A DNA stretch of 64,000 nucleotides from Planctomycetota bacterium (GCA_016712285.1 JADJRK010000001.1:62001-126000), one strand, 5' to 3'; positions 41,944 to 50,597 are shown, counted from the first letter of the stretch. The notes: generated from the letters alone by a model not told the origin. A program made the numbers and translations.

Positions 41944-43530
41944 ATGTTTCTTGCCGAAACCGGCACGCTGCTGCTTGGACTGGCGATCGGAGTGATCGTC
42001 GGCGGTGGTGCGATTGCCGGCGCTGTTTTCATGTTGATGAAGGGGAAAGTGGATGCCGCCCAGAAACTGTCAACGGGCGACGCGGAACGCATCAAGGAGG
42101 ACGCAAAGAAGGAAGCCGAAAACATCATGACCACGGCCCGCCTCGAGGCCAAAAGCGAGGCCCTGAAACACCGCGAGAAGATTGAACAGGAACTCGAGAA
42201 GGACCGTCAGGAAGTCAAAGAACTCGAAAAACGCATCGCCAAACGTGAAGAAAGCATGGAGCAGAAGTTCGAGCTGCTGGACAAGAAAGCCGACCAGCTC
42301 GAGAACCGCCAGAAAGAGATTGAAGTGGCAAAAGAGCGCGCAGCAGCGCTGGAAGCCGAACGCGCCGCCGTGCTGGAAGAATCTCGCGCCAAGTTGTCAG
42401 AGATTGCCGAGATGACGCCCGATGAAGCACGGCGCGAGCTGCTGGCGCGGCTTGACGCGGAACTGGTCGCCGAGAAGGCCGAACGCATCAAGCACATGCT
42501 TGAGAAGACGGAAGAAGAGATTGACGAAAAGGCCAAGTGGACTGTCAGCCAGGCCATTTGCCGGCTTGCCAGTGAGCACACCGGCGAAACCACGACCAGC
42601 ACGGTTGAAATCCCCAGCGACGAGGTGAAAGGGCGAATCATCGGCCGTGAGGGCCGCAACATCCGCCACTTCGAAAAGGTCACGGGCGTGGACGTGATCG
42701 TGGACGACACGCCGGGCCTGGTGGTCGTGAGCTGCTTTGACTCGGTACGCCGCGAAATCGCGCGCCGCACGCTGGAGAAGTTGATCCAGGACGGGCGCAT
42801 TCACCCCGCGCGCATCGAAGAACTGCACGTCATGTGCAGCGCCGAGGTAGACAAGGAGATCATCGAAGCCGGCAAACAGATCCAGTTCGATGCCGACGTT
42901 CACAACATCAACCCCAAGGCACAGCGCCTGCTGGGTCGCCTCAAGTTCCGCAGCAGCTATGGCCAGAACAACTACAAGCACAGCGTAGAGGTCGCGCACC
43001 TGTGCGGCATGATGGCTGCCGAGTTGGGCCTGGATGTGAAGCTGGCCCGTCGTTGCGGGCTCATGCACGACATCGGCAAGGCGATTGACCATGAAAAGGA
43101 AGGCGGTCACCCGCTGGTCGGCAAAGAGTTCCTGATCAGTATCGGCGAGCGGCCCGAAGTCATTGAAGCCGCCGGCGGCCACCACGACCAGCCGATGCAC
43201 CACAAGTACCCGTATGTGTCGCTGGCGGCAGCCGGCGACGCAATCAGCGCATCAAGGCCGGGCGCCAGGCGCGAAAGCATGGAGCGTTATGTGCAGCGGC
43301 TCACGGCACTGGAAGCGGTGGCCAAGAGTTTCGAGGGCGTCAGCGAAGCGTTTGCCGTGCAAGCCGGCCGCGAGTTGCGCGTGCTGGTGAACAGTTCCAA
43401 GGTAACCGACGAGCAGGCCCTGCTGATCTGCCGCCAGATGGCGGAGAAGATCGAGGACGAACTGACGTACCCCGGAGAAATCAAGGTAACCCTGATGCGG
43501 GAAACCCGAGTCACCGAGTACGCAAGATAG
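41944..43530 (+). CDS. rny: Ribonuclease Y
   Basis: A 528-residue membrane-tethered endoribonuclease initiating mRNA decay. An N-terminal TM helix (about 5-30, LLLGLAIGVIVGGGAIAGAVF) is followed by a long charged coiled coil (about 35-195). A KH domain covers about 215-285 (VKGRIIGREGRNIRHFEKVTGVD). The HD phosphohydrolase domain follows, with HSVEVAHLCGMM and the metal-binding HDIGKAIDH, then GHHDQP. Length and domain order are those of the family. The start is set by GGAGG seven bases before ATG 41944. Two hairpins follow the stop. Confidence 0.97.
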   Translation: MFLAETGTLLLGLAIGVIVGGGAIAGAVFMLMKGKVDAAQKLSTGDAERIKEDAKKEAENIMTTARLEAKSEALKHREKIEQELEKDRQEVKELEKRIAKREESMEQKFELLDKKADQLENRQKEIEVAKERAAALEAERAAVLEESRAKLSEIAEMTPDEARRELLARLDAELVAEKAERIKHMLEKTEEEIDEKAKWTVSQAICRLASEHTGETTTSTVEIPSDEVKGRIIGREGRNIRHFEKVTGVDVIVDDTPGLVVVSCFDSVRREIARRTLEKLIQDGRIHPARIEELHVMCSAEVDKEIIEAGKQIQFDADVHNINPKAQRLLGRLKFRSSYGQNNYKHSVEVAHLCGMMAAELGLDVKLARRCGLMHDIGKAIDHEKEGGHPLVGKEFLISIGERPEVIEAAGGHHDQPMHHKYPYVSLAAAGDAISASRPGARRESMERYVQRLTALEAVAKSFEGVSEAFAVQAGRELRVLVNSSKVTDEQALLICRQMAEKIEDELTYPGEIKVTLMRETRVTEYAR

Positions 43531-43534
43531 AGAC

Positions 43535-43553
43535 CGCGGGCGTACCGCCCGCG
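43535..43553 (+). terminator. First hairpin after rny
   Basis: A perfect 8-bp CGCGGGCG/CGCCCGCG stem with a 3-base loop begins 5 bases after the rny stop. It has no U-run and probably protects the 3' end or works with the stronger terminator just downstream. Confidence 0.5.
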
Positions 43554-43563
43554 AGGCAATGGT

Positions 43564-43596
43564 GGCGCGGACATTCGTGTCCGCGCCCAGCTTTTT
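43564..43596 (+). terminator. Intrinsic terminator of rny
   Basis: A perfect 10-bp stem GGCGCGGACA/TGTCCGCGCC with a stable TTCG tetraloop (43564-43587) is followed by CAGCTTTTT. This is a textbook Rho-independent terminator in the plus direction. Confidence 0.9.
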
Positions 43597-43599
43597 CCC

Positions 43600-43647
43600 T
43601 TGTCAGCCGGAATATGCCGGTGTACAAAGTCGTTCGATATAGAACGA
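43600..43647 (+). promoter_or_regulatory. Promoter and palindromic operator of the NmrA-family gene
   Basis: TTGTCA (43600-43605), a 17-base spacer and TACAAA (43623-43628) make a plausible sigma-70 promoter. Right after it, at 43630-43647, TCGTTC and GAACGA form 6-bp inverted arms around GATATA, an 18-base imperfect palindrome placed over the expected start of transcription. This suggests repression by a dimeric regulator (HxlR, TetR or MarR type). No such regulator gene is adjacent. Confidence 0.5.
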
Positions 43648-43677
43648 TTCTTTCGGCCAGTGAACAGGAGAGAGACC

Positions 43678-44523
43678 ATGGCAGACAAGGCGATTCTGAT
43701 TACCGGCGCAACCGGCCAGCAGGGCGGCGCGGTGGCCGACGCACTGATCGGCAAGGGCTTCAAGCTGCGCGGCCTCACGCGCAAACCCGATGGCGACAAA
43801 GCCAAGGCACTCGCGGCCAAGGGCGTCGAGATCGTACAGGGCGACCTGAACGACGAGGCTTCACTCAAGCAGGCGCTCAAGGGCGCCTGGGGTGTGTTTG
43901 CCGTGCAAAACACATGGGAAGCCGGCGTCGAGGGCGAGGAAACTCAGGGCAAGCGCATTGCCAAGCTGGCCCGCGAAGCCGGCGTGCAACACTACGTGTA
44001 CACATCCGTGGGCAGCGCCGAGCGCAACACCGGCATCCCGCACTTTGAGAACAAGTGGCGCGTGGAAGAGACTGTGCGCGGCCTGGACTTTCCGTCCCAC
44101 GTGATTCTGCGCCCGGTCTTCTTCATGGAAAACCTGCCGTCGCCCTGGTTCCTGAACGGCGACAACCTGGGCACAGCCATGAAGCCCGAAACCAAGCTGC
44201 AAATGGTCGCGGTGGCGGACATCGGCCGCGTCGGCGCGCGCGCATTCACAGACGCCGAAAAGCTGAATCGCCGCGAAATCGAGATCGCGGGCGATGCAGC
44301 CACGATGCCCGAGGCAGCGTCGTTGCTCAGCAAGCACCTTGGCCGCACGATCAATTTCGTGCAATACCCGATCGAGGCTGTCCGCGCGAACAGCGAAGAC
44401 TTTGCGCTGATGCTCGAGTGGTTCGACAAGGTCGGCTACAACGCTGACATCAGCAAGCTCGACAGCGAGTTTGGCAAGATGACCCGCCTCGAAAACTGGG
44501 CCGCAAGCAACCTCAAGAAGTAG
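43678..44523 (+). CDS. NmrA-family NAD(P)-binding protein
   Basis: A 281-residue atypical short-chain dehydrogenase. LITGATGQQGGAVADALIGKGF at 7-28 (two glycine-rich turns) is the NADP-binding motif of the NmrA family, followed by LTRKPDGDK at 33-41. HYVYTSVGSAERNTG near 103-117 replaces the SDR catalytic Tyr-xxx-Lys region, as in NmrA/HSCARG redox sensors. It may be a redox-sensing regulator or a quinone/flavin-type reductase. AGGAGAG precedes ATG 43678, and the promoter carries a palindromic operator. Confidence 0.88.
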   Translation: MADKAILITGATGQQGGAVADALIGKGFKLRGLTRKPDGDKAKALAAKGVEIVQGDLNDEASLKQALKGAWGVFAVQNTWEAGVEGEETQGKRIAKLAREAGVQHYVYTSVGSAERNTGIPHFENKWRVEETVRGLDFPSHVILRPVFFMENLPSPWFLNGDNLGTAMKPETKLQMVAVADIGRVGARAFTDAEKLNRREIEIAGDAATMPEAASLLSKHLGRTINFVQYPIEAVRANSEDFALMLEWFDKVGYNADISKLDSEFGKMTRLENWAASNLKK

Positions 44524-44560
44524 CGCAGATCGCCCCGGGGCTGACAGTGGATTCTCGCGG

Positions 44561-44582
44561 GCCCCGAGCTTAGGCTCGGGGC
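44561..44582 (+). terminator. Hairpin between the NmrA-family and HIT genes
   Basis: A 9-bp GCCCCGAGC/GCTCGGGGC stem (44561-44569, 44574-44582) with a TTAG loop lies 38 bases after the upstream stop and 19 before the next start. It has no U-tract, so it could attenuate rather than terminate. Confidence 0.45.
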
Positions 44583-44601
44583 TCACTGATTTGGAGCAAC
44601 C

Positions 44602-45357
44602 ATGGCCACCATCTTCAGCAAGATCGTTGTCGGCGAGATTCCCTGCCACAAAGTCTGGGAAGACGACAAGCACATCGCGTTTCTTGACATCAACCCGTGG
44701 TGCTACGGGCACACCATTGTCATTCCAAAGGCCGAGCACAGTTACCTGTTCGACATGCCGCCGGCTGAGTACGCGGCTTTGCACGCCGCGGCCCAGGGCG
44801 TTGCGCAACTGTTGAAGTCAAAACTGCAATGCACCCGCGTGTGCAGCATGGTGGTCGGGTACGAAGTGCCGCACGTGCACATCCACCTGTTTCCCAGCAA
44901 CTCGATGAAAGACTTCCTGCCCCACGGCGCGAGCAGCATGGCGCAGAAGCCCGACTTCGCGGAGATCCTGTCCAAGCTGCGGCAGTCCAGCGACGTGCTG
45001 GGCAAGTTCTGCGAAGCGTTCAACGCCCGCGACATGGCGGCCCTGAAAGCGCTCTACGAGCCCGATGGCACGGCACAGGTGATGGACTCGCCGTTTCCCG
45101 AAGAGAAGGGCATCGACGAAGTAGCATCCAAGTCGCTGACCCACATGCTGGATGAAGACAACCCGCTGAAGGCCGAAGCCGCCCAGGTTGATGGCAAAGG
45201 AGTGATCCTGTTTCGCGACCAGACCGGCAAACTCGACGCCGCAGCCTGGGTATACGAGTCAGGCGACAAGATTCGCCGCATGGAATACATCGTGCAGTGG
45301 CATCGCGCCGAAGAGTTGCAGCTGATCGGCTTGAAAGCGCGCACCCAGGGCAAGTAG
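44602..45357 (+). CDS. HIT-domain hydrolase fused to an NTF2/SnoaL-like domain
   Basis: A 251-residue two-domain protein. Residues 1-112 form a HIT nucleotide hydrolase with FSKIVVGEIPCHKVWED, FLDINPWCYGHTIVIPK and the catalytic triad HVHIHLFP (His-x-His-x-His). Residues about 130-240 form an alpha+beta barrel of the NTF2/SnoaL type (LGKFCEAFNARDMAALKALYEPDG, QWHRAEELQLIG). Standalone HIT proteins are about 110-140 residues, so the second domain is a genuine extension in one continuous frame, not a frameshift. The ATG at 44602 has GGAG eight bases upstream. Confidence 0.85.
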   Translation: MATIFSKIVVGEIPCHKVWEDDKHIAFLDINPWCYGHTIVIPKAEHSYLFDMPPAEYAALHAAAQGVAQLLKSKLQCTRVCSMVVGYEVPHVHIHLFPSNSMKDFLPHGASSMAQKPDFAEILSKLRQSSDVLGKFCEAFNARDMAALKALYEPDGTAQVMDSPFPEEKGIDEVASKSLTHMLDEDNPLKAEAAQVDGKGVILFRDQTGKLDAAAWVYESGDKIRRMEYIVQWHRAEELQLIGLKARTQGK

Positions 45358-45436
45358 CGCGGCAACATGAAGAACGTGTAAAGAGCCGCTGCAAGTTGCG
45401 TCTGTTGCGCCGCGGCGCGGATTGAATAATCCAGCC

Positions 45437-46369
45437 ATGTCCAGGCCACGACCCAGGCCAGTCGCTATTTTGCGCGACGCCACCGTGATCGAGTTCGTCT
45501 GTGGGGTGCTGCGTGAGCTGGTGCCCGTGGTACGCGAACGCGTCGAGGCAGTATCACGCGCCGCGACGCCCACTGCTGTACACGACATGCGCGTAGTGGC
45601 CCGACGATTGCGCTCGGTGCTTCGCCTGTGGCGGCCATTGTTGCCAAAGCGGGCGCGGCAAGTCTCTGACGCCGCGCGCGCAGTAATGCACGAACTCAAT
45701 GCGCTGCGCGACCTTGACGTGCTGACCGCCAGCGTAGCCGCGTTCAGCGCTGAGCCGGCGCCGGGGCTGGCCGACTCCATGGCCCCGGTGCTCGCGATGT
45801 TGCGGCAGCGTCGGGGAGAGCTATCGGCTGCGGCAAGCCGACAACTTACCGGCGGCCTTGGTGCCGGCTTCGTGCAGTCACTGGATGCTCTGCTTGCCGC
45901 GCCGCCAAGCGAGTGGCCCCGCGGCGCGCAAGCACGCATGGCAAGGGTGGCTGGCCCGTTCATGAAGCAGGTGTGGTCGGAGTTTCGCAAGGTGCTGAAG
46001 CGCGCGCGGGCCAAGCTGACCGACACCCGATGCCACAGGTTACGTATCGCAGGCAAGCGTCTCCGCTATTGCCTGGATGCGTTCAGCGCGCACTTCGGCA
46101 AGCCCGCCCGGCGGGCCGTGAAGTTGCTGCGCGCGTTTCAGGACGAATTGGGCGAGTTTCTGGATGCCCGCAACGGCGGGAAAGCCGTGCGCAATCTGCG
46201 CAAACAGCTAGCCGCCGACGCTGCAACTGATGACGCCCTGAAGGCCATGGCCGCGGCTTTTCGCGACGATGCCCGCGAGCGCAAAGCCAGCCTGCCTGAG
46301 TTGCTGGACAATATGGACAAGCTGCGTTTCAAAGAAGTCATGCGCAGCGCCAAAGGAGCAACCCGGTGA
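45437..46369 (+). CDS. CHAD-domain protein
   Basis: A 310-residue helical protein with the conserved CHAD histidines and basic residues: VHDMRVVARRLRSVLRLW, ALRDLDVL in the first half, then HRLRIAGKRLRYCLDAF and LGEFLDAR in the second. CHAD domains bind inorganic polyphosphate. Its stop overlaps the GTG start of a SixA-like phosphatase, a pairing commonly seen with polyphosphate metabolism. The start is ATG 45437 rather than the TTG at 45422. Confidence 0.9.
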   Translation: MSRPRPRPVAILRDATVIEFVCGVLRELVPVVRERVEAVSRAATPTAVHDMRVVARRLRSVLRLWRPLLPKRARQVSDAARAVMHELNALRDLDVLTASVAAFSAEPAPGLADSMAPVLAMLRQRRGELSAAASRQLTGGLGAGFVQSLDALLAAPPSEWPRGAQARMARVAGPFMKQVWSEFRKVLKRARAKLTDTRCHRLRIAGKRLRYCLDAFSAHFGKPARRAVKLLRAFQDELGEFLDARNGGKAVRNLRKQLAADAATDDALKAMAAAFRDDARERKASLPELLDNMDKLRFKEVMRSAKGATR

Positions 46370-46857
46370 AGCTGATCCTCGTTCGCCACGCTGTCGCCTT
46401 CGAGCGCAACGCAAAACGCTGGCCCGACGACAGCCAGCGCCCGTTGACCAAGCGCGGCGCCGAAAAGTTCCGCAAAGCCGCTGCGGGGCTGGTCAAGCTT
46501 TGCCCTGATGTCGCGCTGTGCCTGACAAGCCCGTTTCGCAGAGCATCCCGTACAGCGAAGTTGCTGGCGCAAGCCGGTTGGCCGGTGCCCAAAGTGTTGC
46601 CCGAGCTGGAACCGGGCGTTGACCCGGGTATCGTCGCCAGCGCGCTGGCCAAGCTGAAAACGAAGGGGCCAATCGCAATCGTCGGCCACGAGCCCGCGCT
46701 GTCAGAGCTGACAGCGATCCTGCTGGGGCACGGCAAGCCAACCTTCGAGTACAAGAAGGGCGGGGCCGCTTCCCTCGAGTTTCCACATGTCATCGCACAA
46801 GACGAGGGCCGGCTGAAGTGGTTTGCCACGCCCAAGCTGCTGCGCGAAGTGCGTTAG
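46366..46857 (+). CDS. sixA: SixA-type histidine phosphatase
   Basis: A 163-residue phosphohistidine phosphatase of the histidine phosphatase superfamily. ILVRHAVAFE at 4-13 carries the catalytic RHG-type motif (RHA here), followed by PLTKRG, TSPFRRASRTA and the second catalytic histidine in VGHEPALSEL. It starts at GTG 46366, overlapping the CHAD gene by 4 bases (GTGA), so the two are translationally coupled. Confidence 0.9.
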   Translation: MKLILVRHAVAFERNAKRWPDDSQRPLTKRGAEKFRKAAAGLVKLCPDVALCLTSPFRRASRTAKLLAQAGWPVPKVLPELEPGVDPGIVASALAKLKTKGPIAIVGHEPALSELTAILLGHGKPTFEYKKGGAASLEFPHVIAQDEGRLKWFATPKLLREVR

Positions 46858-46928
46858 CGAACTATCGCAACTGCACGCGACTTAGCACGTCCCACGGATC
46901 GCTCTGGACTCCGTTACTGTAGTAAGAC

Positions 46929-47795
46929 TCAGTAGCAGGCGCTTTCAGCGTGGATCTCTCCCTCGTCGCTTGCGAAGATGTAAAGCGAACCCGCATCTCC
47001 AATCCCGAAAAACTTGCCTGACTCATCCCACGTCAGCGGCTCACTTCGGTTCAACATCGGTTGATCTTCTTCAATGGGGAATCCCACCGAGTGCAGTGTC
47101 GAAAGGTATGTGCCCGGCAGATCAATCGGCCCCTGGATTTCAAAGGGTATGCCGGCAATCTTGGTGCCTTGATGGATGCCAAACCGCTCGTGGTCCCACG
47201 TGCGGTACCTATGGCCCCAGACGGGATTTGCGGACCACCATCCTGCAACCGGAACAGCCTCCAGTAGCGGTTGCTCTGTGACCTCAACCCATTCAAAGTG
47301 AAAGTCAGTTGGTTCGTAGAACTCTTCAGACTTGGCAAAAATGCAGAGCAAGTCGGCAGGCAGTGTAGGAACAATGTCTTTGGAGTCCGCAAAGTTGATC
47401 TGCCCGACAAAGTACATAGGGTTGCCACTTTCTGGCCACTCGCGATCCTTTGGCCAGTAAGGTCTTCCGGCAACCTTTGTGGCAGCGGGGTGCTCGGGTT
47501 CGCCCTCTGCCCACGCAAACACGTCGGTGGGAACTGCATCTAGAGGTGGCTCGTCGGACGGCCACATCTCCCAGCGAAGCTGAACAAGCGCCGCAAAACT
47601 CTCGGGTGTACTAAGTGATCCCCACTTGGGACTCATTAACTCGATGTGACGACGCACGGCAGCCTCATTCCGGTACTCTCCCGGCAGCTCCCGACGACGA
47701 TTTTCGACAAACTTGACCGCGGCCTCACGGAGCCCCTCCAGTGGGTACTGTTGAACCCAGCGCTGCTCATCAACAAGCGGATGGATGAGATTCAT
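46929..47795 (-). CDS. DUF1963 (YwqG-like) protein
   Basis: A 288-residue cytoplasmic protein of the YwqG/DUF1963 type: AATKVAGRPYWPKDREWP, MYFVGQINFAD and the C-terminal DAGSLYIFASDEGEIHA are family patterns. The function is unknown; such genes often travel in polymorphic-toxin immunity or accessory settings. Its base composition is visibly less GC-rich than its neighbours, hinting at horizontal acquisition. The first codon pair is GTG-ATG (47798, 47795); the ATG is chosen. It starts 5 bases after the ABC exporter stop. Confidence 0.8.
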   Translation of the reverse strand: MNLIHPLVDEQRWVQQYPLEGLREAAVKFVENRRRELPGEYRNEAAVRRHIELMSPKWGSLSTPESFAALVQLRWEMWPSDEPPLDAVPTDVFAWAEGEPEHPAATKVAGRPYWPKDREWPESGNPMYFVGQINFADSKDIVPTLPADLLCIFAKSEEFYEPTDFHFEWVEVTEQPLLEAVPVAGWWSANPVWGHRYRTWDHERFGIHQGTKIAGIPFEIQGPIDLPGTYLSTLHSVGFPIEEDQPMLNRSEPLTWDESGKFFGIGDAGSLYIFASDEGEIHAESACY

Positions 47796-47800
47796 CACGT

Positions 47801-49606
47801 TTAGTGTACCACCGAGTCAACCGAACCGCTTTGGACGGCCCACAGGTCGGCGTAGGCTCCGCCGTGGGAAACCAGTTCGTCGTGTGTGCCTTCTTCTTCT
47901 ACTTTGCCGTCCTTGATCACGATGATGCGGTCGGCTTTGCGGATCGTGCTTAGCCGGTGTGCGATCACCAGCGCCGTTCGGCCCGCTGTCAGCTCTTCCA
48001 AGTTCTGCTGGATCATGCGTTCGGTCTCTGTGTCCACGCTGCTGGTGGCTTCATCCAGCACGAGGATCGGCGCGTCTTTCAGCAGCGCCCGTGCAATGCT
48101 CAGGCGCTGCCTTTGCCCTCCGCTAAGCTTGATGCCGCGCTCGCCGACGATCGTGTCATAGCCCTCGGGCAGGCTTTGGACAAAGTCGTCGAACTGGGCG
48201 TGGCGGCTGGCCTCGATTACTTTCTCGGGCGACACGTCCACGCCGGGGTATGCGATGTTCTCGCGGATCGTGCCGTGGAACAGGAACACGTCCTGGCTTA
48301 CCAGCGCAATCTGGCGGCGCAGGTCTTCCTGGCGCAACTGCCGCACGTCGATGCCGTCAACCTTGATCGCGCCCTCGTTCACGTCATACAGCCGCAGCAG
48401 CAGCTTGATCAGCGTGCTCTTGCCCGCGCCGGTTGTGCCCGCGATGCCCACCATCTCGCCGGCCTTGACGCTCAGCCGCAAACCGTTCAGCACGGGCTCG
48501 CGGTTGCGGTAGCGAAAAAACACGTTGTCGAACTCGACTTCGCCGTTGGCGCGCTGCATCTGTGCCGGCTCGGCTGGATCCTGCACCGCGCTGGGTGTGT
48601 CCAGCAAGCCAAACACCCGCGTGGCGCTGGCCTTGGCGCGCTGGAAGTCATCGAACGTCTGGCCCAGCCTCGTCAACGGCCACAGCAGGCGCTGGATCAT
48701 CATGCAGAACAGCACAAGCTCGCCGGCGGTCAACATGCCCTGCATGACCCACCACCCGCCCAGCACGATCACGGCGGCGAACCCCAATGCGATGCCCATG
48801 CGTACAATCGGGATGAACACGCTGTTCAGCTTGATCGCGTGGTGGTTGGCTTTGCGGTAGGCTTCGCTGGCTTGCTCGACGCGCTCGGCTTCGTAGTTTT
48901 CGGCAGTGAAGCTCTTGATCACGAGGATGCCGCCGATGTTGTTCTCGAGGCGGCTTGCGACGTCGCCCACGCTTTCACGCACTTTGCGATAGCGCGGCTC
49001 AAGCATCTTGCTGAATTTGAAACTGCCGAAAATGATCAGCGGCATGGTCAACAGGCCGATCGCCGCCAGCGAGGGCGAAATCAGCGTCATCACCGTGCCT
49101 GCAAACGCCAGCAGCACGAACAACTGCACGATTTCGTTGAACGCGTTGTTCAGAAAGCGCTCAAGCTGGTTCACGTCGTCGTTGAGCATCGCCAGCGTCT
49201 TGCCAAGCCGATGCTCTTCAAAAAAGCGGATCTCGCGCGCCTGCATGCGGCGGTAGGCGTCCACACGCAGCCTGTGCTGCATGTTCTGCGCGATGGTCAT
49301 GAATCCGTAGGAGTAGCCCCACTGCGACAGGCTTTCGAGGCCGAAGATGATCACCGTCAGCACAGCCAGAAACACGATCTGGGCAAACATTTCCGACAAG
49401 CCGAACCACGCCATGAACGCGGGCGCGTTGCCGGTGACGCTGTCGATCAGCCACGCGACAATGATCGGCGGTGCCAGGTCGAGCACCTTGTTGGTTACGC
49501 TGGAACTGATCGACGCTGTCAGCCGCCCCCGCATCGGCCCCAGGTACGAGAACAGCCGCCACATCGGGCGGGGCGCGGTATGCAGCAATGCCTCAGCGTC
49601 GGCCAT
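47801..49606 (-). CDS. ABC exporter (fused membrane and ATPase domains, MsbA type)
   Basis: A 601-residue half-transporter that should work as a homodimer. The type-1 exporter membrane domain is at about 25-320 (six helices, with the coupling segment FEEHRLGKTLAMLNDDVNQLE). The ATPase domain is at about 350-595: Walker A GTTGAGKST, Q-loop LVSQDVFLFHGTIRENIAY, signature LSGGQRQRL, Walker B ILVLDEATS and H-loop IAHRLSTI. The substrate is unknown; lipid and drug exporters share this layout. It is divergent from mutM across an inverted repeat. Confidence 0.95.
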   Translation of the reverse strand: MADAEALLHTAPRPMWRLFSYLGPMRGRLTASISSSVTNKVLDLAPPIIVAWLIDSVTGNAPAFMAWFGLSEMFAQIVFLAVLTVIIFGLESLSQWGYSYGFMTIAQNMQHRLRVDAYRRMQAREIRFFEEHRLGKTLAMLNDDVNQLERFLNNAFNEIVQLFVLLAFAGTVMTLISPSLAAIGLLTMPLIIFGSFKFSKMLEPRYRKVRESVGDVASRLENNIGGILVIKSFTAENYEAERVEQASEAYRKANHHAIKLNSVFIPIVRMGIALGFAAVIVLGGWWVMQGMLTAGELVLFCMMIQRLLWPLTRLGQTFDDFQRAKASATRVFGLLDTPSAVQDPAEPAQMQRANGEVEFDNVFFRYRNREPVLNGLRLSVKAGEMVGIAGTTGAGKSTLIKLLLRLYDVNEGAIKVDGIDVRQLRQEDLRRQIALVSQDVFLFHGTIRENIAYPGVDVSPEKVIEASRHAQFDDFVQSLPEGYDTIVGERGIKLSGGQRQRLSIARALLKDAPILVLDEATSSVDTETERMIQQNLEELTAGRTALVIAHRLSTIRKADRIIVIKDGKVEEEGTHDELVSHGGAYADLWAVQSGSVDSVVH

Positions 49607-49626
49607 GAAGATGATTTACCAATTGA

Positions 49627-49710
49627 GCCACAGATAAACACACATGGACACCGACGAGCAGCCTAAGTGGCCTGCCGCACAATCCGTGTCCATCTGCGTT
49701 CATCTGTGGC
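49627..49710. repeat. Inverted repeat of CACAGATGAACAC-type words
   Basis: The left arm at 49627-49652 (GCCACAGATAAACACACATG...) matches the inverse of the right arm at 49685-49710 (...GCGTTCATCTGTGGC) at about 22 of 26 positions, across a 32-base spacer. It occupies the divergent gap between the ABC exporter and mutM. It encodes a false N-terminal extension of MutM (reading SVSICVHLWQ), an artefact I have seen in annotations of unrelated environmental genomes. Confidence 0.8.
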
Positions 49711-49721
49711 AAAAGCCTTAC

Positions 49722-50597
49722 ATGCCCGAGCTTCCTGAGGTTGAAGTTACGCGCCGCAAGATTGCCCCTGCGCTGGTGGGGCGCGTGATTGCGGGCGTTC
49801 GCACCACGCCGCCCAGCTACTTCTTCCTGACGCCGCCTTCGGTGCTGAAGCGGCGCCTGACCGGGCGCACTGTGATCAGTCTTGCGCGGCTGGGCAAGTA
49901 TCTGCTGGCGACGCTGGATGACGGCTCGCGCCTGTTGTTGCACCTGGGCATGACTGGCCAGCTGTTCGTGCAGGGCAGCGCCAGCCTGCGCCTGCTTTCG
50001 TCCACGGCGCGTGCATCGCTGAAGCCCGAACAACAGCCGGATTTCAAGCCCGACCGGCATACCCACCTGCGGCTGGCGTTCACGGATCGCGGTCCGGAGG
50101 TGTGGTTTCGTGACGCGCGCAAGTTCGGCAAGGTGAAGTGGCTGGCGCCGGGTGAAAGCGACGAACGGCTGGACAAGCTTGGCCCGGACGCATTGGAAAT
50201 CACGGGTGCTGAGTTTCACGCGGCGGCGCGCACGCGCAGGTCTGCGATCAAGACGCTGCTGCTGGATCAATCGGTGCTGGCAGGCGTGGGCAACATCTAT
50301 GCCGACGAGGCGCTGTTCCTGACGGGCGTGCGCCCCACGCGAAAAGCCAACACGTTGCCTCGGGCGCAATGCGACAGGTTGATCGCCAACACGCAGCGCG
50401 TGCTGAAGCGCAGCATTGACACCGGCGGCAGCAGCATCAGCGATTACGTGGCCCCCGACGGTGCGGACGGCGCCTACCAGGACGAGCGCATGGTCTACGC
50501 CCGCGAGGGCGAGCCGTGCAAGGTCTGCGGGACCAGGATCAAGCGGGTCGTCATCGGCCAGCGCAGCGCCCACTACTGCCCGCGCTGCCAGCGCTGA
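49722..50597 (+). CDS. mutM: Formamidopyrimidine-DNA glycosylase
   Basis: A 291-residue base-excision repair enzyme for oxidised purines. The catalytic N-terminus PELPEVEV (Pro2 after Met removal, Glu3) is intact. LLLHLGMTGQL, ARKFGKVKW and SVLAGVGNIYADEALF (helix-two-turn-helix) follow. The C-terminal zinc finger is complete: CKVCGTRIKR...HYCPRCQR. The start at ATG 49722 is fixed by the need for Pro at position 2; the 26 codons upstream come from the inverted repeat. Confidence 0.97.
   Translation: MPELPEVEVTRRKIAPALVGRVIAGVRTTPPSYFFLTPPSVLKRRLTGRTVISLARLGKYLLATLDDGSRLLLHLGMTGQLFVQGSASLRLLSSTARASLKPEQQPDFKPDRHTHLRLAFTDRGPEVWFRDARKFGKVKWLAPGESDERLDKLGPDALEITGAEFHAAARTRRSAIKTLLLDQSVLAGVGNIYADEALFLTGVRPTRKANTLPRAQCDRLIANTQRVLKRSIDTGGSSISDYVAPDGADGAYQDERMVYAREGEPCKVCGTRIKRVVIGQRSAHYCPRCQR

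Noticed and set aside
41685..42152. Minus-strand frames across the region before rny
   Set aside because: Overlap RNA-like hairpins and the rny start, show no recognisable protein pattern, and have no ribosome site.
47957..49666. A 569-codon open frame on the plus strand
   Set aside because: Antisense to the ABC exporter, whose Walker and signature motifs are all present on the minus strand.
49644..49721. N-terminal extension of MutM
   Set aside because: MutM needs Pro at position 2 for catalysis; the extension is encoded by the inverted repeat.
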